Positions 26,341 through 35,135 of a stretch of DNA of 39,721 nucleotides are shown here, one piece after another. The stretch spans positions 1 to 39,721 of the forward strand of contig DDTD01000035.1 in NCBI GenBank assembly GCA_002344005.1. Reading direction: 5' to 3'. How positions within the stretch are numbered: position 1 is the stretch's first letter; each line of letters begins with the position of its first letter. The notes under the pieces are model-generated. The model did no database searches and was not told where the DNA came from. It was given only the letters and a program-made list of their open reading frames with translations. The position numbers and the translations under genes are program-made. The DNA comes from Ignavibacteria bacterium UBA2373 (GTDB lineage Bacteria; Bacteroidota; Ignavibacteria; Kapaibacteriales; UBA961).

Positions 26341-26901
26341 ATGCAGAATTATACCGACAAAGACATATTTCTCTTACTCGGAGATCCGGACACTAAAGTT
26401 GCTCAAGCGGCTTTAGCGGAAGTCTATCGTCGTCATAGTGCAAGAATTTACTCATATTGTCGAAAAATTATTGGTGATAATCATATCGCAGAAGATATGC
26501 TCCAAGACACTTTTATGACTTTACTGGAAACTGCCCGTAAGCGTTTTCAAATAACGAATATTTTTGGGTATTTGTTGATAATTGCGCGTAATAAGTGTTT
26601 GAACTATAAGAGAGATAACACAGTTACTTATGATCAACTTGAAGAGATACACTTATCAGTCAGTGAAAATACTATCGAATCGAAAGAGATAGTTGATTTG
26701 GTAACAATGTCTTTGGATTTGTTACCTGAGCATTATAGAGAAGCATTTGTGCTTCGTGAATATAATGGATTGAGTTATTCGGAAGTTGGTGAAGCAACCG
26801 GACAATCCGTTGAAGTTGTTAAAGTGCGGATACATAGGGCAAAAGAAAAGCTACGTAAAGTTCTTGCCCCTTATTTTTCAGAAATGAACCATCAGGCATA
26901 A
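26341..26901 (+). CDS. ECF-type RNA polymerase sigma factor
   Basis: The 186-aa protein has region 2 (YRRHSARIYSYCRKIIGDNHIAEDMLQDTFMTLLE, with the DxxQDTF core-binding motif) and region 4 (LPEHYREAFVLREYNGLSYSEVGEATGQSVEVVKVRIHRAKEKLRKVL, a complete -35-binding helix-turn-helix). No region 1 or 3 is present, which defines the ECF class. The next gene begins 4 bp after its stop and encodes the likely anti-sigma factor, so the pair should be an envelope-responsive switch. The target promoter cannot be read from this window. Confidence 0.95.
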   Translation: MQNYTDKDIFLLLGDPDTKVAQAALAEVYRRHSARIYSYCRKIIGDNHIAEDMLQDTFMTLLETARKRFQITNIFGYLLIIARNKCLNYKRDNTVTYDQLEEIHLSVSENTIESKEIVDLVTMSLDLLPEHYREAFVLREYNGLSYSEVGEATGQSVEVVKVRIHRAKEKLRKVLAPYFSEMNHQA

Positions 26902-26905
26902 TACG

Positions 26906-28111
26906 ATGAATAACTATTTTGACACAATGTCGGAACAATTGACTGCGTACTTGGATGGGGAGTTACCCTCCGATATGCACGAAACTTTGTTCGAAGAACT
27001 TGCGCGTAATCCACAGTTACGTGAGGAAATGAATGAGCATTTGCTTATTCGTTCTGCTGTGCAAAAGGATAATGTTTTGCCTTCCACACGAGTACTTGAT
27101 AATCTTTTAGCCGCTGTCGAAAGTGGAGATTCCTTCGTGCCTGTTGCGCATGAATCAAGTATTTCCGGCTTAAGCACCGTGGCAGGGAAAATCAATTCTC
27201 TTCGTACTTTGATTGGAGGTGTAATGGCTCTAATTTTTGGCATTATGGCACCTTCTGTTGTACATGAAAGTGATAATACTATTATCACAGCTGAAAATGC
27301 TCAACAAGAAGTACCCGTCAATTCTTTGGCAGCAATACAATCACCGCCGATTTTATCAACTAAAGAGAAAGTGGAACAGCAATCATTGCCTCCCAAACAA
27401 TCGTCCATAGCAACGGCTATTGTTTCTTCTATACACGGAGATGAACAATCATTGAATGAAGTTCTTGCACTCCAAGATATTTCTGATGATAACTCTTTAT
27501 CTGTACTTCTTACATCTATCGAAACGATACCTGTGAGTTTATATGATAAAAGCGAATCAATGATTTCAAAAAATACCCATAACTCGGCAAGTTTTATGGC
27601 ATCCTCCTCCTCCTCCTTGCCATTTATTCCACATGATAAAATAGCGGTACGCTATCGAGGTATGGGATATAATGGAAGCGGTTCTCGCAATCAGTGGTTT
27701 GACAATATGGGGATTGGAGTATTTTATAAACTCGGAAAAGACCATTGTGTGGGAATAGACATTAATAATGAACGTCCTCAATTAGCGTATGAAGGTATTG
27801 TAGATAATAGGCAATTTACCTATCAGCAAAATCCTTCATTTTTAAGTGTGTCACTTGCATATCGTTTTAATGCCGGTATGTTGAAAGTAGGCGATTTCCA
27901 ACCATTCGCAGAATTGTCCGGCGGTTTTGCTCTTCCCGATATGCCTGTTGGTAGAGTGGGTACAGGAATTCAATATTCTCCAACTCAAGCTGTTTCGCTT
28001 TCATTGGGTATGGAATATAATACACTACGCTATCAATTCTTAGGCAATACTTACTCATCAAATAATTGGGGTATTACCTACGGAATAATGATTAACATGG
28101 ATTCTTTCTAA
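26906..28111 (+). CDS. Probable anti-sigma factor fused to a beta-barrel-like domain
   Basis: The N-terminus (SEQLTAYLDGELPSDMHETLFEELARNPQLREEMNEHLLIRSAVQ, residues 9-53) is a typical anti-sigma-type cytoplasmic helical domain, although without a clear HxxxCxxC zinc motif. One transmembrane helix lies at about 99-119 (LRTLIGGVMALIFGIMAPSVV). A 120-residue low-complexity periplasmic linker follows, with a (TCC)5 microsatellite near 27602-27617 encoding serines. The C-terminal 155 residues (from AVRYRGMGYNGSG) show alternating strands, FYKLGKDHCVGIDINNE, FLSVSLAYRFN, and end GITYGIMINMDSF, as in outer-membrane beta-barrels. The predicted topology spans both membranes. The fusion is seen; its sensing role is inference. 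Confidence 0.75.
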   Translation: MNNYFDTMSEQLTAYLDGELPSDMHETLFEELARNPQLREEMNEHLLIRSAVQKDNVLPSTRVLDNLLAAVESGDSFVPVAHESSISGLSTVAGKINSLRTLIGGVMALIFGIMAPSVVHESDNTIITAENAQQEVPVNSLAAIQSPPILSTKEKVEQQSLPPKQSSIATAIVSSIHGDEQSLNEVLALQDISDDNSLSVLLTSIETIPVSLYDKSESMISKNTHNSASFMASSSSSLPFIPHDKIAVRYRGMGYNGSGSRNQWFDNMGIGVFYKLGKDHCVGIDINNERPQLAYEGIVDNRQFTYQQNPSFLSVSLAYRFNAGMLKVGDFQPFAELSGGFALPDMPVGRVGTGIQYSPTQAVSLSLGMEYNTLRYQFLGNTYSSNNWGITYGIMINMDSF

Positions 28112-28137
28112 GGTAAATATTCACCTAACATCACCCG

Positions 28138-28175
28138 AAACCGTTATACACCATAAATGTATAGCGGTTTTTTTT
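28138..28175 (+). terminator. Rho-independent terminator after the sigma/anti-sigma genes
   Basis: AACCGTTATACA (28139-28150) pairs with TGTATAGCGGTT (28159-28170), with one G-T wobble, and is followed by eight or more T. It lies 27 bp after the anti-sigma stop and before the convergent gene at 28217. Confidence 0.88.
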
Positions 28176-28216
28176 ATAGTATTGATATTCTTCACTTTAG
28201 TGATATTCTGGTATTT

Positions 28217-28996
28217 CTAATTCATTCTCTCTGATAATTCTTGATAAATTGAGGGTGTGCACGCAATAATACTATCATTGCCAAGACTGTACTCATCGCC
28301 TTCATAATTCATTACTAAACCACCAGCTTCTTTAACTAATAAAATCCCAGCCGCAACATCCCATGGGCTAAGACCGATTTCCCAAAAACCATCAAATCTA
28401 CCGGCTGCCGTATATGCTAAATCAAGTGCAGCACTTCCAAGCCGTCGTACAGGTACACCACTTCGCACAATAGAAAGAAAATGCTCGCCCCAATTTCTTC
28501 CATGTCGAGCTATATTATATGGGAATCCTGTAACAAGAAATGATCTGCTGAAATCATGAACATTTGAAACTCGAATTGGTGTAGAGTTAAAAAAGGCACC
28601 CCCATTTTTTATAGCAGTAAAAGATTCTTGTAATAAAGGTTGATAAATCACACCACATACAATTTCTTGTTTGTATTCAGCAGCAATACTCACTGCAAAT
28701 ATTGGAATACCATGTGCAAAATTGACAGTACCATCTAATGGATCAATTATCCATCGCAAATCAGAATCTGAATTAGAAAGCCCGCTTTCTTCGGCGAGGA
28801 AATCACTTTCCGGATATTGAGATTTAAGAAAATCAATAATTGCAATTTCCGATTTTTTATCAAATTCGGTAACTAAATCATTTTTTTCAGATTTTGATTC
28901 GATGATGAAATTTGTTCCATAACCGTTACGTAAAATTTCACCGGCAATTTTTGCTGCTTTTAGTCCTGCATTTAATAGATCTTGGTAATTATACAT
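28217..28996 (-). CDS. Inositol monophosphatase family protein
   Basis: The 259-aa protein has the metal-binding motifs of the family: LAEES at 68-71, WIIDPLDGTVNFAHG at 82-96 with the DPxDGT core, and WDVAAGILLVKEAGG near 211-225. Family members hydrolyse phosphomonoesters such as inositol phosphates, fructose-1,6-bisphosphate or PAP; the substrate cannot be read from sequence. It is the last gene of the polysaccharide transcript, 29 bp after the coiled-coil gene, which may point to a sugar-phosphate substrate, but housekeeping SuhB-like roles are equally possible. Confidence 0.9.
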   Translation of the reverse strand: MYNYQDLLNAGLKAAKIAGEILRNGYGTNFIIESKSEKNDLVTEFDKKSEIAIIDFLKSQYPESDFLAEESGLSNSDSDLRWIIDPLDGTVNFAHGIPIFAVSIAAEYKQEIVCGVIYQPLLQESFTAIKNGGAFFNSTPIRVSNVHDFSRSFLVTGFPYNIARHGRNWGEHFLSIVRSGVPVRRLGSAALDLAYTAAGRFDGFWEIGLSPWDVAAGILLVKEAGGLVMNYEGDEYSLGNDSIIACTPSIYQELSERMN

Positions 28997-29025
28997 TGCA
29001 ATAGTTTGATTTTGTGATGGAATAA

Positions 29026-30282
29026 TTAACTGTTATCGCCATAATCGGTTGAATAGCTGTTGCGTTCATAATGATAACTCGGGTGTGATGCATAATAATC
29101 TTGAACATCAGGAATAAAATTACCATCTAAACGTCCGTCTGTCATAATATCCCACCATAAAAACTCTTCAACAAATGATGGGCGATTATAATCATTAAAA
29201 TTATAAAGAGTATCTCCTGTTCGACGGTATTTGCTCATACGTCGCTGATATACTTCATCATTTCGATTAAATTTACGTCCAAATTGATGATGATCCCAAC
29301 GTTTATTTCTAAAACGGTACATGTCATTTTCATAACGCTGTTTTTCCACTGTCATTTTATGAATTTTTTCATCTAATTCACGAATTTCGGATTCCACTTT
29401 TTCACGAATCTGCTCAAGATAGCTACTTTGATGACGCAAGCCATCCAAACACGCATATTGCTCCATTAATGTAGAATTACCCTGAAATACTTCTGCTATT
29501 TTTTGCTTGGAATTAGAGGTAAGAAAAATTTCAATAGACATTTTGACACGCTCAGTATATCGAGCATCAATGCTGTCGAGAAGTTGTTGTGCTTCTTCAC
29601 GCGAATCAACGAGTAAGGTGATTTCCTTTTTTTGTTTTTCCAAATCCTCTAATGTCTCACCTATTGTATCATAATGATTTTTTGATTCTTTGTACAATGA
29701 TAATGCATCCGTAAAGGATGATACTTGAAGTTTTTCACAAAGTATATCTGCATATTTCCAATCTTGGAGAAATTCAGAATTAAAAAATCGAAAAAATCCT
29801 TGATGTGGATACGAGGATGTTCCGTAACCACGCTGCAAAAGACCTGAAAATCGTGGTATTGATTCACATTTTTTTACTACCGATGATGCTTTTTCATAAA
29901 TTGGCAAAAGCTCTGATTCTTGTTGAATAATAATACCGGTTTCGGGATTGAGGAATGCATCTCTTTGTTGATAAAGTTTGTTGTTTTCAACAGCTGACAG
30001 AGTTGATTGTAAGGCAACTTTTTCTTGTTCTTTTTTTGTATAAAGAGAAAACAATGCAGGATTAGCAATTAATTCAGACAAAATCTTTAAAGACGATTCC
30101 GAAAATTCCGGTAAGAGAGATTTAGTTATTTGATTTAGTACCTCTTGAAAGCGAAGTGCTAAATCAGAAATTTTCTTAGCATGATCGGCAGAGATATCAC
30201 TGAGTTTATTTTTCTGAACTTCAAAAAACTGAATTTGCTGATTTGCCTCGTGAATAAATTCACGAATAGAATATTGAGCCAT
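29026..30282 (-). CDS. Cytoplasmic coiled-coil protein of unknown function
   Basis: I do not recognise this 418-aa protein. It has no signal peptide or transmembrane helix. Heptad-rich helices occupy about residues 10-55, 195-235 and 275-325 (LEDLEKQKKEITLLVDSREEAQQLL, LEQIREKVESEIRELDEKIHKMTVEKQRYENDM), separated by a globular part around 120-190 (GYGTSSYPHQGFFRFFNSE). The C-terminal 90 residues are rich in Tyr, Arg, Asn and Asp (MYRFRNKRWDHHQFGRKFNR, SYHYERNSYSTDYGDNS). It sits between two conserved metabolic genes in the polysaccharide operon. A scaffolding role is possible, but nothing in the sequence settles it. Confidence 0.6.
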   Translation of the reverse strand: MAQYSIREFIHEANQQIQFFEVQKNKLSDISADHAKKISDLALRFQEVLNQITKSLLPEFSESSLKILSELIANPALFSLYTKKEQEKVALQSTLSAVENNKLYQQRDAFLNPETGIIIQQESELLPIYEKASSVVKKCESIPRFSGLLQRGYGTSSYPHQGFFRFFNSEFLQDWKYADILCEKLQVSSFTDALSLYKESKNHYDTIGETLEDLEKQKKEITLLVDSREEAQQLLDSIDARYTERVKMSIEIFLTSNSKQKIAEVFQGNSTLMEQYACLDGLRHQSSYLEQIREKVESEIRELDEKIHKMTVEKQRYENDMYRFRNKRWDHHQFGRKFNRNDEVYQRRMSKYRRTGDTLYNFNDYNRPSFVEEFLWWDIMTDGRLDGNFIPDVQDYYASHPSYHYERNSYSTDYGDNS

Positions 30283-30326
30283 ATCACTACCTCACATACA
30301 AGAAAGAATCAAAATCTTATGAAAAT

Positions 30327-31040
30327 TTATAGTTTACCGAAAATTTGCAAAAATTTCATTTTCCAAACCAAAAATACAGCTTCCCACACAATAGAGCGAT
30401 TCATTTTCGATACACCGCTGCGTCTGTCATTAAAAATAATAGGAATTTCTTTAATACGTGCTCCCGAAGTCCATAACCGATAGTTCATTTCAATTTGAAA
30501 CGCATAGCCATTGGAATGAATTTTAGAAAAATCAATTTTAGAAAGTGCCTTTGAACGGAAACACTTGAACCCACCGGTTGCATCCATAATGGGCATACCC
30601 GTAATTATTCTTGTGTATATGTTTGCTGAATAGCTTAGAATAAGACGAGAGAGGGGCCAATTAACAACATTGACTCCATTAGAATAGCGGGAACCAATGA
30701 CTAAATCATATTGCTCAATTTCAGTTAAAAAACGGCGAATATCATTAGGGTCGTGCGAAAAATCTGCATCCATTTCCATGACTGTATCGTAGCCCAAGGA
30801 TATAACATGCTCAAAACCTTGACAATATGCCGTGCCGAGTCCCATTTTACCGGGTCTCTGCATTAATAAAATACGATTATTGGTTAATTGCATTTCTTTT
30901 ACTATATCCGCTGTGCCATCGGGTGAATTATCATCTACTATAAGTATATGCACACGCTCATCGGCGGACAACACAGCATTGATGATAGCATAAATATTAT
31001 CAATTTCATTGTAAGTAGGTATGACAACAATGGGCTTCAT
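30327..31040 (-). CDS. Polyprenol-phosphate mannose synthase (GT2, DPM1-like)
   Basis: The 237-aa protein is a GT2 glycosyltransferase of the dolichol/polyprenol monophosphate mannose synthase group. It transfers mannose from GDP-mannose to a polyprenyl phosphate. Landmarks are VVIPTYNEIDNI (4-15), VDDNSPDGTADI (35-46), the metal site MEMDADFSHDPNDI and ATGGFKCFRSKALSKIDF followed by GYAFQIEMNYR. No membrane-spanning C-terminus is present, as in the soluble bacterial forms. It overlaps no neighbour: 30 bp downstream of the GT2/phosphoglycosyltransferase fusion and 44 bp before the coiled-coil gene. The mannose precursor could come from ManA at 5.4 kb. Confidence 0.92.
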   Translation of the reverse strand: MKPIVVIPTYNEIDNIYAIINAVLSADERVHILIVDDNSPDGTADIVKEMQLTNNRILLMQRPGKMGLGTAYCQGFEHVISLGYDTVMEMDADFSHDPNDIRRFLTEIEQYDLVIGSRYSNGVNVVNWPLSRLILSYSANIYTRIITGMPIMDATGGFKCFRSKALSKIDFSKIHSNGYAFQIEMNYRLWTSGARIKEIPIIFNDRRSGVSKMNRSIVWEAVFLVWKMKFLQIFGKL

Positions 31041-31070
31041 AATAATCGAAAAATGATGATATAATTGTGT

Positions 31071-33437
31071 TTATGCTTGTCCATGTCCGGAAATGACAGT
31101 ATAAACGGTTCTAAAAATAATTTCTATATCTAATTTTACTGACAAATTTTCAATATAATAAAAGTCATAACGCAAACGACGTTGCATTTCAACGAGTGAT
31201 TCTTCATAAGCACGTGATTTAATCTGCCACCATCCGGTGATACCGGGTCTTACCATGTGGCGACGTGTATAAATTGGTAAGAGTGATGTATATTTCTCAA
31301 CTATTGAGGGTTGTTCCGGTCTTGGACCAACCACGCTCATATCACCAATTATCACATTCCACATCTGGGGCACTTCATCCAAATGCGTTTTACGAATAAA
31401 TTTACCGAACTTTGTTACTCTCGGATCATTTTTTGATGTCCATATCCCAAATTGTTGCTGACTTGCGCCATGTGCCATTGATCGAAACTTAAAAATACGA
31501 AAAATTTTCCCATTTTTACCAACTCTGTTTTGTGTGTAAAACACTGGACCGGGACTGTCTAACTTAACTCCAATAGCCAGACAAATCCAGAGAGGTAAAC
31601 CAAGAAGAATAAATAAAGATGCAAAAATCAGATCTAAAGTTCTTTTTAAAAAAGATTGCCAAGGAGTTAAAATCTGTGCTTGAATTTCTATTAATTGAGA
31701 GGAAAAAATCGGTAAAGTTCTTACTCTTCCTGTAAATATATCATATAAATCAGGTTTGATTTTTACATTAATACCTCTGCTACCGCATAAGGCGGCAATT
31801 TCCAATAATTGCGGGTGTGGTGGGTTTTCCCAAGAAATTAATAATGACTCTGCAGATACAAGTGATATAACCTTTGAGAAATCAGAAGTATATCCGATTA
31901 TTGGGAGCGTACTTTTCATAAGCCACTGAGCGGCATCATTTTCATGGGTAAGGATTACACCTTGTACATCATAGCCCCATGCAGGATTTTCTCGGATTGA
32001 GGTAAGTAACTCAGATAAACTTTCGCTATCGCCTAATAATATGGTTGGGATGGAGATAATTCTATTTTTACGGAGCAGTCTTTGTGTTAGTCGGACAAAT
32101 AATCGTGCAGAACCGGTAAAAACTACAAGAATTAACCAGAAGATAAAAAACTTTAGCCGTATTCGTTCAATATCCGAATCAAAAACAATAATAGTATATA
32201 ATGCTAAACAACCAATAAATGTTGTTCGTATTAATCGGAATAATTCATCGAAAGGGGAGCGTATATACCAATTTGTATATAAGCCGCTAAACCAAAATAC
32301 GGTTACCCAAGCTACGATATTCATTACTCCTACACTGAGAATATCTGAAGGACTCACATCTCGTGGAAAAGCGTGAATACCTGTAATCATTCCAATCATC
32401 ATAAACAAGCACGATGCAAGAAACACTGCTATAATATCGCCTGTAAGTTGGAAAAGAACAGGCGTATTTCTTTTACTGAATATCGTGAAGATCCATGTCT
32501 TATTATCAGTTTCCGGCATTTTGGTTGCCTGCTCTACATGATCCGCTGTTTGAGCTTTGGGCGCATGTTCTTGTAATAAAGCGTAAAATGGTTCTTTGGA
32601 GCTATTGAAATGTAAGTATGTACCAATAGCATTCTTGATTGATATAAAGATATAAGTCAGCAAATATATATATCGTCGAAATCCAAGATGCTTCCCATTA
32701 ACGGTATATTCATTGTAAAGCATAATGTTCTTCTTGAACATTTTGATTTTTTCCCGAGAAATAGAACCACTATGTAGTCTGTAATATCCCAATACACTAC
32801 GTAGTTTGATACTATATGGGATTTTTTTATGGACTTGAAGCCAAAATTCAAAATCTTCAATGGCATGATAACGTTTTTCTTCTCTAAAACGAATATCATG
32901 TAATAAATCTCTCTTTATTAACACTGTAGATGTTCGAAATATGTTTTTCCTTATTAATTTCTGATGAGTATATTGATCGAATTTGAGAGCATCTTTGAAA
33001 ACCTTATGTTCCAGCTTTACATCAATAAGGGCATCCCACATAAAGTTTCTGCATCGTGCTGAAACAAAACCGGAATTATATTTCTGTGCAGCATATAATT
33101 CTATTTCGAATGCCGCTTGATGCAAGACATCGTCTGAGTCTAAAAAGAATACATATTCGCCTTTGGCATTGTCAAGTCCAATATTGCGAGGTCCGGCAGG
33201 TCCACCAAAATTATGTGGTGTTTTTAATATTCTTATTCTAGTATCTTGTTTTTGTAATTCTTCAACAACTCCTATAGAGTTATCGGTTGAACAGTCGTCA
33301 ATAAAAAGCAGTTCCCATAGTTGATAGGTTTGGCGCATCACCGATTGAATAGTAGTTTTGAGATATTCCTCTCGATTGTAATTGGGAACAATAACTGAAA
33401 TTAAACCTGATATGTATTCAGAATTAGCCGACATCAT
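31071..33437 (-). CDS. GT2 glycosyltransferase fused to polyprenyl-phosphate sugar phosphotransferase
   Basis: The 788-aa protein joins two enzymes. Residues about 10-300 are a GT2 domain (ISVIVPNYNREEYL, DDCSTDNS, the DSDD metal motif at 100-103, and EDFEFWL). After about residue 325 there are four or five membrane helices, a CoA-binding-like domain (PTILLGDSESLSELL...), and from about 597 the bacterial sugar-transferase domain of the WcaJ/WbaP type (KRTLDLIFASLF, FRIFKFRSMAHG, HLDEVPQMWNVIIGDMSVVGPRPEQP, RPGITGWWQ). The second half starts a repeat unit by moving a sugar-1-phosphate onto undecaprenyl phosphate; the first could add the second sugar. The start overlaps the Wzi-like gene's stop (TAATG), so translation is coupled. 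Confidence 0.93.
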   Translation of the reverse strand: MMSANSEYISGLISVIVPNYNREEYLKTTIQSVMRQTYQLWELLFIDDCSTDNSIGVVEELQKQDTRIRILKTPHNFGGPAGPRNIGLDNAKGEYVFFLDSDDVLHQAAFEIELYAAQKYNSGFVSARCRNFMWDALIDVKLEHKVFKDALKFDQYTHQKLIRKNIFRTSTVLIKRDLLHDIRFREEKRYHAIEDFEFWLQVHKKIPYSIKLRSVLGYYRLHSGSISREKIKMFKKNIMLYNEYTVNGKHLGFRRYIYLLTYIFISIKNAIGTYLHFNSSKEPFYALLQEHAPKAQTADHVEQATKMPETDNKTWIFTIFSKRNTPVLFQLTGDIIAVFLASCLFMMIGMITGIHAFPRDVSPSDILSVGVMNIVAWVTVFWFSGLYTNWYIRSPFDELFRLIRTTFIGCLALYTIIVFDSDIERIRLKFFIFWLILVVFTGSARLFVRLTQRLLRKNRIISIPTILLGDSESLSELLTSIRENPAWGYDVQGVILTHENDAAQWLMKSTLPIIGYTSDFSKVISLVSAESLLISWENPPHPQLLEIAALCGSRGINVKIKPDLYDIFTGRVRTLPIFSSQLIEIQAQILTPWQSFLKRTLDLIFASLFILLGLPLWICLAIGVKLDSPGPVFYTQNRVGKNGKIFRIFKFRSMAHGASQQQFGIWTSKNDPRVTKFGKFIRKTHLDEVPQMWNVIIGDMSVVGPRPEQPSIVEKYTSLLPIYTRRHMVRPGITGWWQIKSRAYEESLVEMQRRLRYDFYYIENLSVKLDIEIIFRTVYTVISGHGQA

Positions 33438-35128
33438 TAAAAGTCATCCATTCTGAATAAAATACGTGCTGTGACTGTTGGTTCTCCGTTTATGTTCTGC
33501 AATCGTGCCATACTTTGGACATTGAATCCTCGAATAATTTCCCATCCGGCATCTAATTGCAATAAAAAAGTACTACGCAAATTACCATTTAAAAATGGTG
33601 CGTTTTGCGACCCTGTATTACTAAGGAATATATCGCCTCCCGCATTAACAATCACATTATTGTTGGCGTCAACAATATTTTCACCATGGCGTATATATGC
33701 TGCTGTAATTTGCAAGGGATATCTATTACCCCACCACATAATAAACTTGGTTGAAATTTCATCACTGTTCGGGGGTAAACTTCCCATCATTAAAATAACA
33801 TCATTCGTTGCAGAATTTTGTGGATTAAAATGGGAAAATGTAAAAGGAAAAACTCTGGCATACTCAACTTGTATATCACAATTATATGGTGTTGCATACG
33901 CTGCGCCAATATTAAATGTAGTCTTATTACTCCAAAAATCTGATCCTAATTCTTTAAAGATAATGTCATCGAGTAAAAATGAACCTTTAAGTTGAATATT
34001 GGAAACCGGACGTATTGTCATATCGAATCCCATCATGGAATTATCTCTGTCACGCAATGAGTGTTCGACAGATTTGTAGAATGATAGTGGATTGAGATAG
34101 CCAATGTCCATAGGACGTGAATATATGATACCGTCCCACAGTGAAATTTCGCCCCAACTTGGTCGCCATGAAATACGATGAGTCGCAAAATATTTAGGAC
34201 GCAAATTTAAGAAGGGTCCTGCCGGATAAATATCGTTTTTACTAATCAATAATCTTCCATTGCTATCTTCGGGTACAGATAATAGAGAAGCGTGCATAAA
34301 GCGATATTCGACAGTCTTAAATTTTGCTCCAAGCATTATTGCATCTGATGGTGGGGCAGCATCGGATAAAAATATTCGATTAAAATACCCTGAACCAATA
34401 ACACGATTTTCTCTGCCGATATATGCGTAAAACCACTTGTGATCAAATCGCAGATGTGACTCCGTAAAATCAAAATCCGAGTTAAAGGTAGCAAATTTTA
34501 TGTTTTGTTTTAATCGGGGATCACGAAGTGCAACTTCTCTTTCACCACTCACGACTGTCCCATTGGTGACTTGTAAGAAAAAACCAAGGGCATTGGATAA
34601 TGTTCCCATAATTCTTGCGCCACCTTGAGCATAAGTAACACTTTGTGCATTTTCTGTATGTTGTTTATCTATAAATATACCAGTCATTGCTAAAGGATAT
34701 ATCTGCACCGTAGCAGTGGAATCTTTATACATATAGACTAATTTTTCCTTATCACTGAATAATGAAGAGAATAATAGATTTGTGGAATCTGATTCACTCT
34801 GCACAAGTACTGCATTCTCGCGGTTTTCAAGAATAAATTCACGCTGAAAACGAAGCAAAACCGCCTTTTCATTATCTGTGAGTTCGTCTTTCTGTTGGTC
34901 TATAAGATTCAGTGCTTTACGTATTTCTTGCCTTTGTAAGGGCAAACTGGATAAAGAAAAATGTGGCAATAATCCTTTTGTTTCAGCTCGAAGTAAATAT
35001 GTATATACCGGATGCACAATAGGAATATGTTCCACTTGTGCGATTGCGCTGATGGGAAAAATCGTTATAATTATCAAACAGAAGATTACTACCAATGTTT
35101 GATGAAGGGAACATTTATACTTCATCAT
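33437..35128 (-). CDS. Capsule assembly Wzi-like outer-membrane protein
   Basis: The 563-aa protein has a signal peptide (LVVIFCLIIITIFPISAIA) and begins with HPVYTYLLRAETKGLLPHFSLSSLPLQRQEIRKAL, which matches the N-terminal helical bundle of Wzi-like proteins. The rest alternates short amphipathic strands with aromatic ends, as in an 18-strand barrel (for example FYAYIGRENRVIGSGYFNRIF, EYRFMHASLLSVPED). Wzi binds capsule at the outer surface in E. coli. Its place between the Wza-like exporter (7 bp away) and the priming transferase supports a role in polysaccharide attachment or export. The terminal ARILFRMDDF ends in an aromatic residue, typical of outer-membrane barrels. Confidence 0.8.
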   Translation of the reverse strand: MMKYKCSLHQTLVVIFCLIIITIFPISAIAQVEHIPIVHPVYTYLLRAETKGLLPHFSLSSLPLQRQEIRKALNLIDQQKDELTDNEKAVLLRFQREFILENRENAVLVQSESDSTNLLFSSLFSDKEKLVYMYKDSTATVQIYPLAMTGIFIDKQHTENAQSVTYAQGGARIMGTLSNALGFFLQVTNGTVVSGEREVALRDPRLKQNIKFATFNSDFDFTESHLRFDHKWFYAYIGRENRVIGSGYFNRIFLSDAAPPSDAIMLGAKFKTVEYRFMHASLLSVPEDSNGRLLISKNDIYPAGPFLNLRPKYFATHRISWRPSWGEISLWDGIIYSRPMDIGYLNPLSFYKSVEHSLRDRDNSMMGFDMTIRPVSNIQLKGSFLLDDIIFKELGSDFWSNKTTFNIGAAYATPYNCDIQVEYARVFPFTFSHFNPQNSATNDVILMMGSLPPNSDEISTKFIMWWGNRYPLQITAAYIRHGENIVDANNNVIVNAGGDIFLSNTGSQNAPFLNGNLRSTFLLQLDAGWEIIRGFNVQSMARLQNINGEPTVTARILFRMDDF

Positions 35129-35135
35129 ACCGTTA

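Noticed and set aside
27602..27617. (TCC)5 microsatellite in the anti-sigma fusion gene as a phase switch
   Set aside because: The unit is a trinucleotide, so gain or loss changes only the number of serines and keeps the frame.
32041..32576. Two plus-strand frames inside the GT2/phosphotransferase gene
   Set aside because: Composition and position show that they are shadows of the strongly supported minus-strand gene.
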